From Gordius sp. MW1 (Eukaryota; Nematomorpha; Gordioida; Gordea; Gordiidae): DNA of 64,000 nucleotides. The notes beneath the pieces were generated by a model that saw nothing but the letters and a program-made list of their open reading frames with translations, was not told the origin of the DNA and searched no databases. Below, piece by piece: positions 23,301 through 35,706 of this stretch. Each line of letters begins with the position of its first letter. Within the stretch, counting starts at the first letter, position 1. Both the position numbers and the translations under genes were made by a program. The stretch covers positions 32,984,001 to 33,048,000 of the forward strand of contig OZ038526.1 in assembly GCA_964036665.1 (NCBI GenBank), read 5' to 3'.

Positions 23301-26300
23301 AATGCATGAGCATGTTGGTGGTGAAGAATGTAGATGTAGCTCTATCCAGCAATTCTGACATCCTGTCCAGCAAAAGCTTACCACCAGAAATATCCTACAT
23401 GCAACATATGATTCAAGATCACAAATTAAACTTTAAAACTTTTATAATTTCAAACGAAATTAATAATATAAAATATTATTTTAGAGAAACTATGTGGAGA
23501 GATGGCAATTGGCAGCTTTATTTCAAGTAAAACAAACTCGAATTTAATAATTTATTTAAAAAAAATAGTAGAAGCCCCTAGGTAGATGGGAAAATAAAAG
23601 TTATAGCATATTAAATGAAATCATGGGTCTTGCCGGGGAGGGGGGGGGCAGGGAGGGGCAGCTGCCCCCCTCTAAATCCTAAAATTTGTTAAAATTTATT
23701 AAATTATGGCTAAAATTTTAAAATATGATCATTTTGCCCCTCCCTAAATCATTATTGCCCCTCTGATTCCAATGCTGGCTACGCCCATCAATGAAGACTA
23801 CTAGTACACCATTCACCCATGATGTTTTGAAGTGTCAAAGGAATTTTTTTTTGTTGATTTTTAACTAGTCAATAAAAAATACATATTTTCTGAAAACTAA
23901 AAAAAAAAGAATAAAATAAGGTAAGAAATATAAAAATTAAATCATTCCGATATTGTTATTGAATTATATTTACAGATAAAAATGCCGATTTTCTGTCCAT
24001 ACAAAAAAACTGGTGTATAATTTTTTTAAAATTTTCGGGCAAACGTTTTAACTAATCACACTGCCCCAAAAAAACTGACTTAAGGTTACACTTCCGCTGT
24101 AAATATTAAATATAATTAAAACAAATTTTGGTATGAATATTCAAAAACACACTCGAATAACGTCCCTTCAATTTAAAAAAAAAAACATAAAATACCTTCA
24201 AACTAATTAATAGGTGAAAATAAGGCTATACAACGTTTTTTCACCTATACTATATATTTTAACCGTAAACATTTAGCTATATATAATACCTATTTTAGAT
24301 ATACAAAAAAATTTATTCCCCGATTGGCATCTCTAAGTCCTTATAACAGTAACTCAAATATTGAAAAACGTCACAAAAACCTTATTTTAAAATGAATATT
24401 ACTTAATATTTTTAAACTTTCCAAACGACATAAGACTTTAATTTTAATATGTTAACTGCCTTGTTTTTCATTATATGATTTAGTAATATAATTTTTTATA
24501 TATAAATGCTCCAAAATTTTCTTCTACATTGGAAGGCACTTAATAAACTCAGTGCAAAACACAAAAGATATATATATTTTTTTAATTTCTATGGAAAATA
24601 TTAAATGAAACTTACCCCCCTCTCAAATAGAAGTTTGCTAGAATTTTCTAAATATTTAATCGCGTCTATCCACATATCTTGATGGTGGCTCAAGGATAGC
24701 AATGCCTGGTCGTAGCCATAAGATACTGCAGACGATAAATTGGGAAATTCATTTTATAAATAAATAAATTTTTTTGATGTGGTATGAAGTGTTTGGAAAA
24801 AAAAATTTGTAACTATATATTATTTTTTACCTCGCTTTATGACATAATTGATGTCTTCACTAATCAATGGATTACACTTTTCCCATTTTAAATATTTCCT
24901 CCATATTTCTATCTATATCAAAAATATATTAATGTACCTATTTTAAACATATTTTGTTATTTTAAACAAGTAACTCTTAATACTAAATATCACAAAAACA
25001 AAATTATCAAACTTTATAAAAAATATTTAAAAGAACTATACAAGAATACAGATATGACCTTTAATAAAAGACTTCACTATCTCTCCAAATGAAGAAATTT
25101 ATGAATATGACTAAAGGCGCAGTAGAACAGGGAAGACAATCAATACATATAGATATTAACGAAATAACTCTTTAAAAATATGTAATTGTTGTTTATAAAT
25201 GTTAAACCTTATCACTTATAAACAATTATTTACAAAGGATTGATAGTAAATAATTTCAAAGGACTTATTAAATTAACAATATCTATTTTGGCAAAAAATT
25301 AACAACTAAATTTACTTGTTTCTTTTCCTCTTGGGTATGATTTGGAGGGATTGGAGGACTATTTTTATCTAAACCCCTGCTAATAGCTTCCATTTCTTTC
25401 AAAGCTCTCCTGGAATTCATGTATTCTTTACTATGTTCATCCACCATCTTCTTAGCTATTAATGGATTGATACCCTGCAAGCATTGGTTAAGTTTAATTT
25501 TGTAAATAAAATACTTTTTTTACATTATAAAGTGAATAAAAATAAAATATAGAGGCCAAAAAATTTTAATAATTGACTTAGATAAAATGGCAAAAATAAG
25601 CAATAGTTTTAAAGATCTCTTAAGCCCAACATAATCCATTTGAAGATTGGGTGTCAGACTTGCTTAGTTTTTAATGCACAATAAAAGTTAAAGCAAGATT
25701 TCCAAATTGAATGATGCAAGGCCCTTCTTGTCGCCAAAGTCTATACATTTTTAAAGGGAAGGATAGCAAGTAAAATCAAAAGAAATAAAGAAGATAACAT
25801 AATTATTTTAGGCACTTTTACGCGATTTAACAAATCTAATAAAGTCATATAGATTAAACTCTATTGCCCTTTTAGCTATGTAAATAATTTGCCTCAAAAA
25901 ATATAGTTTCACAAAAAATACATTAAATCAAATTGATTCAAAGGTGGTATGAGCTTATACTAAAAAGGGAGACGAAGGACGTAAATCAAAAAGTACTGGA
26001 CCTGGAGGTACCTGGGAAAATAGGAAAAGGACAATCTTGTATCAGGGGGAAAGGGCAAGTCAACAAAGTTATGAAATCTAAGAGGAAATCAAGACATGCA
26101 CTTACCCTTTTAAGATGAAACAAACTCATAAAAACAAACCCCACAACTGTGGGACCAAATACTTGACAAAGAAGAGAGACCCTGCACACTTACAAAATTT
26201 TTTAACATCTTTATCTTCAAGAATTTAAAATCACACATATATATTTTTGAAAATTAATTAACAAAAGCTAAAATCGAACCCTTATTATATATTGTATTAT

Positions 26301-27577
26301 ATACTATAGAATTAAAGCAACCAAAGAGCATCAAAAAACCTGTTCGTAAGCTATGTAATCTCTCCACAACAATTCCAAGTTATGAACTGGGGTTGTACAT
26401 GCCCTATGATAAAGCTTTCTTACTGCGGCAATCCTCTGATTTTCAGCGTAAGAGCCAATGGCTTCTCTTTAATACAAATATGAATTCTTTTAATAAGTCA
26501 TTTCTAAATACATCTCAAAAAAGAAAAAGTTGAATTAATTCTATTGTTAATATTTTTAAGATTTGTTAAACACAAAGTCTTTGTTTGTTCATGTAAACAA
26601 ATCAACTAACATTACATAAATTATATTGCTTTATATAATCATTTTGTGTTTAAAAATTTAAATTTTGCATTGTTATAAAATTTGTGGTATCATATTGAAA
26701 GTGTGTGATAATTTGCTTACAGTCCTTTTAGAAATTCAATATGGGCAGCCCAAATAGGATAAGATTTCACATCCAACCCAACCTTGTCTATTGCAAATTC
26801 AAAAGCCTGGGCTAATTTTTCTCTTTGAATTAGCAAAATAAGAAGGTAAAATATGAAAAAACCTAATATTTAATAATATTTATAGTATTAAATTTAATAT
26901 TTTGAGAATAGAGAGTATAAGTAAGATTATTTCTACAAACAAACTTTAAATTTGGTATCAAATGTTTATTTATTTGAAAATTATTTCCTTCAAAGGGTAA
27001 AAATGAATTTACTTAAAACTGGGTTGGTTTGCTTTAGCTTCTTTTATGTATGTAAGGTAACATATCCACAAATCAATATTTAAAACTTTGATTAGTGATC
27101 TTTGAAATAGCTATTGACAACAATTAAAATAAGATTATATGGTAATTTAAGTTAATTTTATATAATATGATTAAAAAAATATTATATAATCACCTTTTCC
27201 ACTTTCTCATAGTTTTTTATTTGCATCTAAAAATTAATATTTTTCCATATATTAAAAACAACACCAGTAATATATAATTAAGAAAAAAAGATTCAAAATA
27301 TTTAAATGTTTTACAAAATGATATTTACCTCAGCTTCTATATATAATTTCCAAAATTTGCCATAATTAGGAAAGTGGCTTACAAGTTTTTCAAAAAAATC
27401 TCGGGTGATTTCTATTGACTTAGACTATTAAAAATATTTAAAAAATCAATCTGTTATCACTTTGGCATCTTTAACTAAAATCTTCCAAGATTCAATATCA
27501 TATGGATCATCAATCAATCTTTTGCGAGCCCTATCCAATCTCTCACCAATTGTTTTTTGATTTATATAAGGTGGCAT
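17329..27577 (-). CDS. CSTF3: Cleavage stimulation factor subunit 3 (CstF-77)
   Basis: HAT-repeat scaffold of the CstF complex, which binds the downstream element of pre-mRNA for 3'-end cleavage in the nucleus. Nineteen exons join in phase: 27577-27461, 27424-27329, 27226-27194, 27110-27013, 26822-26721, 26466-26340, 25474-25316, 24912-24831, 24725-24616, 23394-23278, 23077-22991, 22588-22445, 21666-21564, 21155-21080, 20927-20831, 20321-20135, 19567-19467, 18094-18031, 17642-17329. The product is about 737 residues; human has 717. Recognisable stretches include [108 protein letters not shown] and the C-terminal [16 protein letters not shown]. Exon 3 has only 33 nt. The ATG at 27577 fits the alignment, but an AG at 27587 leaves room for a small upstream exon. 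Confidence 0.95.
18600..18740 (-). other. Exon-like relic resembling CSTF3 exon 18
   Basis: The minus-strand translation includes [15 protein letters not shown], similar in spacing to [17 protein letters not shown] of the true exon at 18094-18031. A long pyrimidine tract precedes it and GTAAAT follows. There is no AG at the matching acceptor position, and the only usable AG gives a frame that does not splice in phase to the last exon. It may be a dead duplicated exon or coincidence. Confidence 0.3.
19768..19936. mobile_element. hAT-type MITE, family B
   Basis: TAGTTTTGTAAACGGCTCAA at the left and CAGCCGTTTTTACAACT at the right, with inner TTTGGTCGAC/GTTCGACCAAAC. It lies in a CSTF3 intron. 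Confidence 0.65.
21826..21990. mobile_element. hAT-type MITE, family A
   Basis: CATGAGCGTAGCCAGGGGGT at the left, ATCCTGGCTAGGCCCATG at the right; flanks TAAGC­AAC and TATGCAAC match at 7 of 8. It lies in a CSTF3 intron. Confidence 0.8.
22243..22397. mobile_element. Family B MITE with eroded left end
   Basis: Inner AAACGGCTGTTTGTTTGGTC at the left and AACACAGCCGTTTTTGCAAC at the right. The outer left TAGTGTTG is lost. It lies in a CSTF3 intron. Confidence 0.6.
22808..22895. repeat. Fragment of family F repeat
   Basis: ATTAATTGCTACGCTCTTTA with a nearby TGTCTGTCCTGAGCAATTTT, a diverged version of the start of the 16250 and 34645 copies. Confidence 0.35.
23632..23788. mobile_element. hAT-type MITE, family A
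   Basis: CATGGGTCTTGCCGGGGA at the left, GCTGGCTACGCCCAT at the right, with G and C runs and the shared AAATCATTATTGCCCC interior. Flanks are AATGAAAT and AATGAAGA. It lies in a CSTF3 intron. Confidence 0.75.
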
Positions 27578-27586
27578 AAGAGCTTG

Positions 27587-29701
27587 CTATAAAACGGTAA
27601 CATAAGTAAAATAAACTTAGAGATTTATAATATAGTATAGGAAATGATCTGAAAGAATTACATAAAAAGAAATTTATACATTTCCTCATATTAGATAAAA
27701 TTATTAAGGCAAAAGTTTACAATTATAATATATATATATATATTGTCATGGGCCTAGGTGGAAAAATATGGCCCTCTAAATATAGCTATATATTTATATA
27801 TGATTTTCGAATATAATAAATATAGATCTATAATTATCATCTCACTTCTTACAAATTCATAAAAAAAATTTGCCTCCCCCTCATTCCAAAATAATTCCTA
27901 AATTGGTCTATTTATTTTTTTAAAAATAGTTCATTTAAGAGCAATCACTTTTGTGTCTAACACAAATCAAAAAGATAAACTAATTCATTATTGATAAAAA
28001 CATAATACACCATTAACACAATTTATTAAGTTGAATATATAATACACCAAATAATAAACATTTATAAACAAATGAGTTAATAAATGTGAATGTGTCTTCA
28101 TCCTATAAAAAATAATAAAGTTTAATCCAAACTAAAAATCAAATTAATTTTTAACTAACCTATAGTTTGAATATTAAATGGACAAGTTATAAAAATTTGG
28201 TACCAAGGGTACCATTAAGCCAGCTTGTACTGGTATTAAACTTATAATTGTAGAAGGGAAGATTAAATTTTATATAAAAATGCAAACTATTTGGTTTAAT
28301 ATTTTCTGATATTATTTTAAATTCTACCCTTGCTACTTGACTACAGTAGTAAAGATTTATATTTTTTTTATCTTTAGCGTCATCAAATCATGAAAATAAT
28401 TGATTAGTGGCTCAACTTAACAATCAAAGTGAATATTATATTAACATTAAAGAGAGATAGTAAAAATCAAATACAAAGGTCAATAGAATTTAGTTTTAAT
28501 CGTTAAATATTTACTCGAAATAACATGATAATTTTAATGATTATTGTATTAAAGTATATATCTAATAAAAGGATGGTTAATTTTGCATTTAAATTAAGTA
28601 AATAGACTGAAATTTAGAAGCGGCAATTATAATTGCAACTGGAAATGTCTTTGGGGCTAAAGAACGTACCAATATGTTTTAATTTTTGTTTATCTACACT
28701 ACAGACATCTTTAAAATGATATGAATTCTAAAGAAATATTTGAGAAGGCCATAAAATCTGAAGCACAAAGATCATAAAAACATTTTTAAAAAAAGGTGAT
28801 AGCAATTTATATGCCCAAAGCATAGCGGGGAAGCAACTCTTTAGGAAAAATATCCAAATTTTAGACAAGATTTATTTCCATTCAATTACTCCTTACCAAA
28901 TTTTTTCTGATTATATCCACGAAAAAATACATCGAATGCCTCAAATAGCGCATGAGTAATATATAGTATAGAGTAAAACACAAAGGCCATATATATCATT
29001 TTTATATCCCAGAACAGAATAGGTTTTTTTATTTTACGTAAAAGTTTACAAATGATCATAAAAACAGAACAATTTTATAAAGAGCAATGTAAATAATTTT
29101 TAGCGATAAAAATAACATGATCATTTACTGTTGAGTGTTGAAAGATGGTGATTACGTTTGTGTAATATTTCGATTTATGTATTATTTTATATTTCATGAT
29201 TCCTAGTGTGACAATATTAGTTTCGGCGTTCGATTGTTCCATTTTTACTACTTGGTTCGTCGAAAAAAGTGTGATCTGCGTGGTAGATGACGTTATTCTT
29301 TTTAGTGAATATATTTCCTCTTCCTTCCTATTCCTTTACATTTACATTGAAATATATGCTGTGGAGAGATCGGGAATTTTAAGGAAAGAACAAGGCAAAG
29401 AGGGGATGAACTAGAAAATTATAGTTATTTGAATGCCAACATTTTGATAACTTTTGACAGCTTGTGTATATTTTAATATATATTATATAATACAATTGGG
29501 TATTTTATATAACGGGAGACATCTGATGTATACATAATAAATTCGGTATATATATAAATGATCAAAATGGCACATAATATAAATTTTGAAATATGCACGT
29601 CATGTTGGATTTAAAAAGGTTTAAATACAGAGTCCACAAAAAACCTGTTTAGATTAACGAAAAATAGGTGACAGATATGGGAGCTATATGAAAAATGTGT
29701 A
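27587..29701. other. CSTF3 upstream region
   Basis: A+T-rich, with no coding exon recognised. The CSTF3 promoter and any non-coding first exon should lie here. A 72-codon frame at 29196-29414 on the plus strand has no recognisable features. Confidence 0.4.
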
Positions 29702-29709
29702 CTAGTATT

Positions 29710-31765
29710 CAGTGGCGTACGCAAGGAAATGGTTTTGGGGCTCAAACCCCCCCCCCCCGCGCACAAAATTTTGCAAAACTTATGTCATGCAATATAAAAT
29801 CTAATAAGTACAATAGCTAATACTCAATTTTACTTTACTAAATAAATGAATTTTTAGAAAATGGTTTGTGTTGATAAGTAACAGAAAATAATTCCTAAAT
29901 CTTTTTATTATAGGGACTAATGTTGTGAGTAAAAAGATTTTACAGAAAGTGACAGAACGTTAGAAATAACTATATTAATAAAATAATAATTGTATCAACT
30001 AATTAAGAATTATAAAAAAATTAGTTTGAGATCTATTTTGACCGATCGGGCTCGAGATGATTCCTGAATCTTGGATTTTTCTAAAAGGGGCTTCTCAAAT
30101 TATATTTTAAATAATTTTTTTTAACTGCAAAGCAAAGAATTTTAATATTGAATTGAAAAATACGATGATAATCGTGGCAAAATAATTCATTCTTCAACAA
30201 ATCATTTATCGAAATTTTTATGGTTTTTCGCACTTATTAATAGCAATTAAATTTTGTATGCTATGGGATAAATTTGAATTCTGAATTTATAATTTGTTTG
30301 ATAATTAAAAGGGCTTATAGACATTATTTTTTGGACGGGCATAACAAAAACCCCAAGCTTGGATTGAGCTCAGCCCAATGAAAAACAGTTTGCAGGACTT
30401 TAATTCGCCGAACCTTAAATGTTAATCTACACCTATAAAAGGCTTTAAATGCTGTCTAGTTGAAAAGCGGAAACTACTGGTAAAGAATTTTATAGAGGAA
30501 TTACATGTTAGTTTTAAAAGTGGGTATTAATTATCGAGATAATTTTTTTAATTACACTGGTCTACAAAAAAAATAACCGGGAAACGGTCAACATATTCCG
30601 ATAGATTTTTTTGTGGTGAACACAAATATGTTTTTCGTTTTTTCCTATACGTCAACTTTTTTAGATATTTCGATTCAATGTTCCGAAAATGACCGTTTTT
30701 GACCCTTTTCGACGCTCAATAGAGCGATATTGAATGGCTAATTTTTTTTTAAACCTCTAAGTGGTAGAACCAACTTAGGGTAAAACATTGAAAAATGATT
30801 TTTTTCCCCTATTGTTTTTACTTTTCCCAATATATCGATTTTCAATTAGTCCCTATGCGAAGCGGCATTCTTTGAGCCTCCCTCCCTCTCTATCTAATTG
30901 GGTTTATAACACTATACTCTTGATGCATGTGAGTGATTGATGGATGATGTGGGGGTGGGGGTGTGTAAAAGTAGGGGCGTAATACGAGCTATTCTTCTAG
31001 TAGAGAGGGAGGATGACAGGCGTAGTAGTAGGAATAGTTTGTATTAACCCACTACTCTTGCACCCACCACACTCATCAATCACTTACATGCACTATGGGT
31101 ATAGTGTTATATAAGCATATAAGCCAATTAGAAAGAGAGGGAGGGAGGCTCAAAGGAAGCCGCGATTTCGCATAGGGATTAATTGCATTTTTGATATATA
31201 TTAAAAAGTAAAAACAATAGGGGAAAAAATCATTTTTCAATGTTTTACCCTAAGTTGGTTCTACCACTTAGAGGTTTAAAAAAATTTTTTAGCCATTCAT
31301 TATCGCTCTATTGAGCATCAAAAAGGGTCAAAAACGGTTATTTTCGCAACTTTGAATCAAAATATCTAAAAAACTTGACGTATAGGAAAAAAACGAAAAA
31401 CATATTTGTGTTCACCACAAAAAAATCTATAGGAATATGTTGACCGTTTCCCGGTTATTTACACAATACCATTATTTTTTGACTAGTTAGAACAAATAAA
31501 GGAGAATTACAAAGTGAGACTTCACATCAACATAATAATGTGTTGTTTTATAATTTTTTAATACCAATTTAGCTTTTTTTTGTTCTTATTTTCTTTATAT
31601 CAGCCTCAATAGATTTTAAAATATTAATTTGACTGGACAAACTCAAATGAATAGATCTTTAATCAAATGAAATGCAAAAAAAAATTCCTATTAATTTTCT
31701 TTGATATTTGAAGAAAAAAATGAACCCCCCCCCCCCCCCGAAAAAAAATTCTGCGTACGCCCCTG
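29710..31765. mobile_element. Non-autonomous hAT element with exact 8-bp duplication
   Basis: Left terminus CAGTGGCGTACGCAAGG, right terminus CTGCGTACGCCCCTG, flanked on both sides by CTAGTATT (29702-29709 and 31766-31773). Runs of C occur just inside both ends. There is no transposase. A large palindrome (30556-31487) is nested inside. Confidence 0.88.
30556..31487. repeat. Large palindrome / foldback element
   Basis: Two arms of roughly 400-440 bp are inverted copies. Examples are AACCGGGAAACGGTCAACAT at the left against ATGTTGACCGTTTCCCGGTT at the right, and the gagcctccctccctctc block against its inverse. The centre is a short G/T-rich loop near 30950-31030. Such DNA would fold into a long hairpin. 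It is nested in the hAT element at 29710-31765. Confidence 0.85.
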
Positions 31766-31773
31766 CTAGTATT

Positions 31774-32958
31774 GCACATATGTTAGAAAGTTCTTATATT
31801 ATTACAAAAAAGTATATTATGAATGCTAGGGTTCATGGGCGTAGCCAAGTTTTGGATGAGGAAGGGGGGGGGGCGCGATATGGTTCAATTTCAGTTAGGG
31901 GGGGGGGGGGGGGGGGTGCGGGCAAAACTTAAATTTTTTTAAATTTTAATGGTTATTGACTTTTTTTTTGTCATTTAGGGGGTAGGGGGCGGCCGCCCCC
32001 TGGCTACGCCCATGCAAGTGTTACAAGGATACGGAGGAACTAACCGAGGTAATGATCATACGACATAAAGTTTGTGCCAATGCTAAATGTGAATATGAAT
32101 TCTAAACAATGCAATTCAGTTAAATAAGCAAAAACAGAGTATGGGAAGGTTGAAATTTAAATAAGCAAACATCAACTTAATATAAGAATTAAAAACTTTT
32201 AAATAAATCGGATTTGCTCGATTAGCTAATCATAAGATGTTGTGATAAAAATTATAACAAGGGAGTAAGGTTCAATTTTTGGCAACTTAAGATATACAAA
32301 GCAGAGAATGCAATATTACCAGTCGATGGAATGTGAAAGCTTATATGGTAGTTAGATGAAGCAAGGAAGATCTAAGGCATAACGTTTATAGAAATAGATT
32401 GGAAAAGAAAAGTATAAGATCTTATGGTAAATCGTATACATCTTTAAGTTCATTTATATAAGCCAAAGTGGCACAATTTTGAAAAATTAAAGCAACGAGA
32501 AATAAAAATTAGAACATTGGGAAGTGCAGTGCAAGCAAGAGTCGAAGGTAACAATTTTTCTCATATCGCAGAAACGTACGCTATAAAAAGTTAGGGAAGT
32601 CTACTTTTTGAGACACACCTTATATTATCTTTTGAGTTTGGAAGGAAGGATTACATTCGGCGAGAATAACGCTTTGAGGGCGGCAAGATTGATTTGTATT
32701 GGGAGGTTTCTGTCCAAAAGCCGGTAATAATAATTTAGGCTATGGAGTACGGGGAATAGGTGTGGATCTGTTGTTGGGCTTGAATGATTTCGACCCAAAT
32801 TAAACTCTTTCTTCCTTCAATCGCAATTTTTATAAAATCATCTTTTTACAATGTCGACGCGAATTAATATAAGTTGAGCGGGGCTAAGGGGTTTTGGAAT
32901 GGGAATTTTGACACGTTGCGATCAAAATGTTCTCACAGAGTTAGGTAAATATTTAGTA
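31774..32958. other. Intergenic interval with one family A MITE
   Basis: Apart from the family A element at 31834-32014, no exon, ORF or repeat is recognised. Confidence 0.4.
31834..32014. mobile_element. hAT-type MITE, family A, long G tract
   Basis: CATGGGCGTAGCCAAG at the left, TGGCTACGCCCATG at the right. Two uninterrupted G runs lie inside the left half and GGCCGCCCCC near the right end. Confidence 0.8.
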
Positions 32959-33129
32959 CAGTGGAAATTGTATAAGTGAGAATCGGATAAATGGTAATAT
33001 TTATAAATTATAAATAAACGCAATTTTTTGAACTCATTGCCTAAAATTTACGCTAAATCTATTTATAAGTGAGAAATATTTAAAGCTTAAAATCGGATAA
33101 GTTGTAAGATTATAAAAAATTTTTACTTT

Positions 33130-33765
33130 AAATTTAGATGTTTAAGTGCGAATGAAACAAAATTTAACTTGAGTTAAAAATCATTGAAGAGGCCAAACAT
33201 ACCAGCAAATCAACTTTAGCCAATAATTACAAAGTGGGACAAGGGACAATTTACCTTATATGCAAAATGCAGCCGAATTGCAGACAACTGCTTCTAATAA
33301 CATATCTCTCAATGAAAAAGACAAAGGAAAAGTAATCATGCTGATATCAAAATTGTGTAATTTAGCACAATACCTAAAACCCGAACAAGCTTTACGAAAA
33401 TGGTTTACAGAATTAAGTTCAAAAAGATGTGCAATTAATGGCCCTTTGCTTCTTAACAAGGCAAAATATTTTTTAACATTTTAATGAAGGTAAATTTGTT
33501 TACATATCAATGACTTTTAGCATCAAATGATCAAGTTTAATTCTATTTTTGATATGCAATAAAGCTATTTTTTAACAATCCAGAGGTTTCGTACTAGGAA
33601 CAATATCAATTATTACACCACCAACAATGAGATGGGTTGATTTTGTTACAGGATTATATTGGACTGAAAACATGTTACCAAATATTTAAAAATTATACTT
33701 TCCAGATAACATTTATAATTGTGATGAAACAGGTTTGTTTTATAGAGCTGAATATGTACTTTTTA
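33130..33765 (+). pseudogene. Tigger/pogo transposase remnant
   Basis: The first segment reads LKIIEEAKHTSKSTLANNYK, a Psq/CENP-B-type helix-turn-helix. After a frame change, ALRKWFTELSSKRC..INGPLLLNKAKYF matches the CENP-B-type DNA-binding domain. Further on, PDNIYNCDETGLFYRA is the start of the DDE catalytic core with its Asp. Stops and shifts separate the pieces and the rest of the core is absent, so it is not functional. Confidence 0.8.
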
Positions 33766-34214
33766 TATGATTTTAATAAATTCATCTTAATAATTTATGT
33801 CTAATTTCTGATATAATATGTACAAAAATGTTAATTTTATTTGCAGAAGTGCGTTAAAATTTATACTAATTTTTTTTATTAAACTTAAAGGATCAGAAGG
33901 CTTGATATAGTAATAAACTTTTAATAATTTTGGTTGTAAACAATACTTATTATAATTTAAAATTTTTAATGTATATATGCAATGGATACAAGTGTCAGCT
34001 GATCTGTTTAACACCATAAAGTGCATAAAATTAAGTTTGGTCAAAATTTTAAATTTCTTCAAATAACTTATATATATTTTTTTTTTTTGCATATAATAAT
34101 ATCTTTTATTAAATGAAACTATATACTACTATAAAAATTATATGCGAGGTAAACATTCAAAAATTGCTATCGCGTTGAAATGACAAATTATAATTCCGAT
34201 TTTCTGTTTTAAAT

Positions 34215-35534
34215 TAGAGATCTGCACTGCCAGGCTGCTTAAAAATATCACAACGGGCCGGGCCTGGACGGGCCGTTATATAACTCAACGGGCTCGGGCC
34301 GGGCCTAGTTATACCAATGGCCTGTTAAAAGCCCGTTACAAAATTAATTAGATTTAGTATAAAAGAAGGTTTTTTATAATGTTTTAATTTATAATTATTA
34401 TATGTATATTAAATTAACAAGGAAAGTTAATTTTTATTTCCAACCTAGTTCAATAATTCATCAATATCTCAACTCGCATTATAAAATTTAAAGATAATTT
34501 ACACACTTGATTCCATGGGCGGAGCCAATTTAAATTAGATGGCCGCTTTTTACATCAAGAATTTTTGGATTAGGAGGGGGGCAGCTGCCCAACCTTGCCT
34601 CCCCATTTATACCCTCTTGCAATATTGAGTGAATTAATTTGTATTAATTTCTATGCAATTATGGGCTCTCTTTTGGTTGTCCGTCCTGTCCTGTCCAACT
34701 TATAATTTTCCAAAAATTGCCGTGGAAACATATACGGATTTTTAATGGCTGTGGTCTTATGCTTCTGTAAATAGATTAGTTAATGACCGCTGATCTGATT
34801 GGCTTTACTTTTTTTGACCTCGCCCGACCTCAAATTCCATTATTGTTTTTGTGCCCGACTGATTACCTTTATTAATGAATTTCTTTGGGTAACTTGTCTG
34901 GGTTGTTGCTATATATCGAATAATTGCGAAACTGGCTATAATTCCCTGCAAATTCATGCTGACCGTTGCTTACATCCACTTTATCTGACCCCGGCTAAAT
35001 GCCCAAATTTGTATACTCATTATCATTAACAAATTTAAAAACAAATTCTAAAATTTATTTCTTCATGTTACTTTGTAAAATATCACTAATTTTTCATTTT
35101 ATATCAATAACCTAATTATTTAAAATGGTGGAAAAAGAAGCCAAGTAACTTTATAAAAACATTACTTAATTAAGGGGTTTGAAAATTTATTGGGCTTATA
35201 AGGTTTTAGGCATACCAAAGTGCCATTTGTAAAAATATTTCCATGTAGGTGGTTTCTTAAAAGATAGAAGAACTTGACTGACCGGAAATTACCTATTTAT
35301 GATTTCTACAGTATTTTTAACAACATTTTAAACACATACATATTGTTTACCATATCGATAAAAAAAATAAACAAAATATAGAAAAATAAAAAAAATTTAC
35401 GGGCCCGGGCCGGGCTTTGTATAAAATTAACGGGCCGGGCCCGGGCTTGGGATTTAATATTTCGACGGGCCCAAACTTTGAAATTATTATTACGGGCGGC
35501 CGACTGACCTAAACAGGCCCGTTGCAGGTCTCTA
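34215..35534. mobile_element. Element with TAGAGATCTGCA ends and GGGCC-rich subterminal blocks
   Basis: Left TAGAGATCTGCACTGC and right GTTGCAGGTCTCTA are inverted, like the small hAT MITEs at 11486 and 53494. GGGCCGGGCC blocks lie just inside both ends (34250-34335 and 35400-35525). The flanks do not show a clear 8-bp duplication. It holds a truncated family A copy (about 34514-34605) and the family F copy. Confidence 0.6.
34645..35000. repeat. Family F repeat, copy 2
   Basis: Parallels 16250-16560 throughout: CTATGCAATTATGGGCTC, GTCCTGTCCTGTCCAACTT, TTAATGACCGC, TGATTACCTTTAT and TGCTGACCGTTGCTT occur in the same order. It is non-coding. Confidence 0.6.
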
Positions 35535-35706
35535 ATATGTATTATAGATTAAAGTATTTTTTGGAACTCTACCTTGATAAAAATAGCACGAGTTGAAAAG
35601 ATTTCATATATTAAATAAATAATAAGATTAATCGTATAAGTACTAAAAATCGCTTAAATGAGATTTTAAGGCCCAGCGATTCTCACTTAAGCAATTTCGA
35701 CCACAG

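Larger units (their letters stand above)
32959..35706 (+). mobile_element. Tigger/pogo-like DNA transposon, decayed, with nested inserts
   Basis: Left end TA then CAGTGGAAATTG..AAGTGAGAATCG; right end CGATTCTCACTTAAGCAATT..CCACAG then TA. The inverted ends and TA target fit Tigger/pogo elements. A broken transposase lies at 33130-33765. A second element (34215-35534) is inserted in the right half. Confidence 0.75.
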
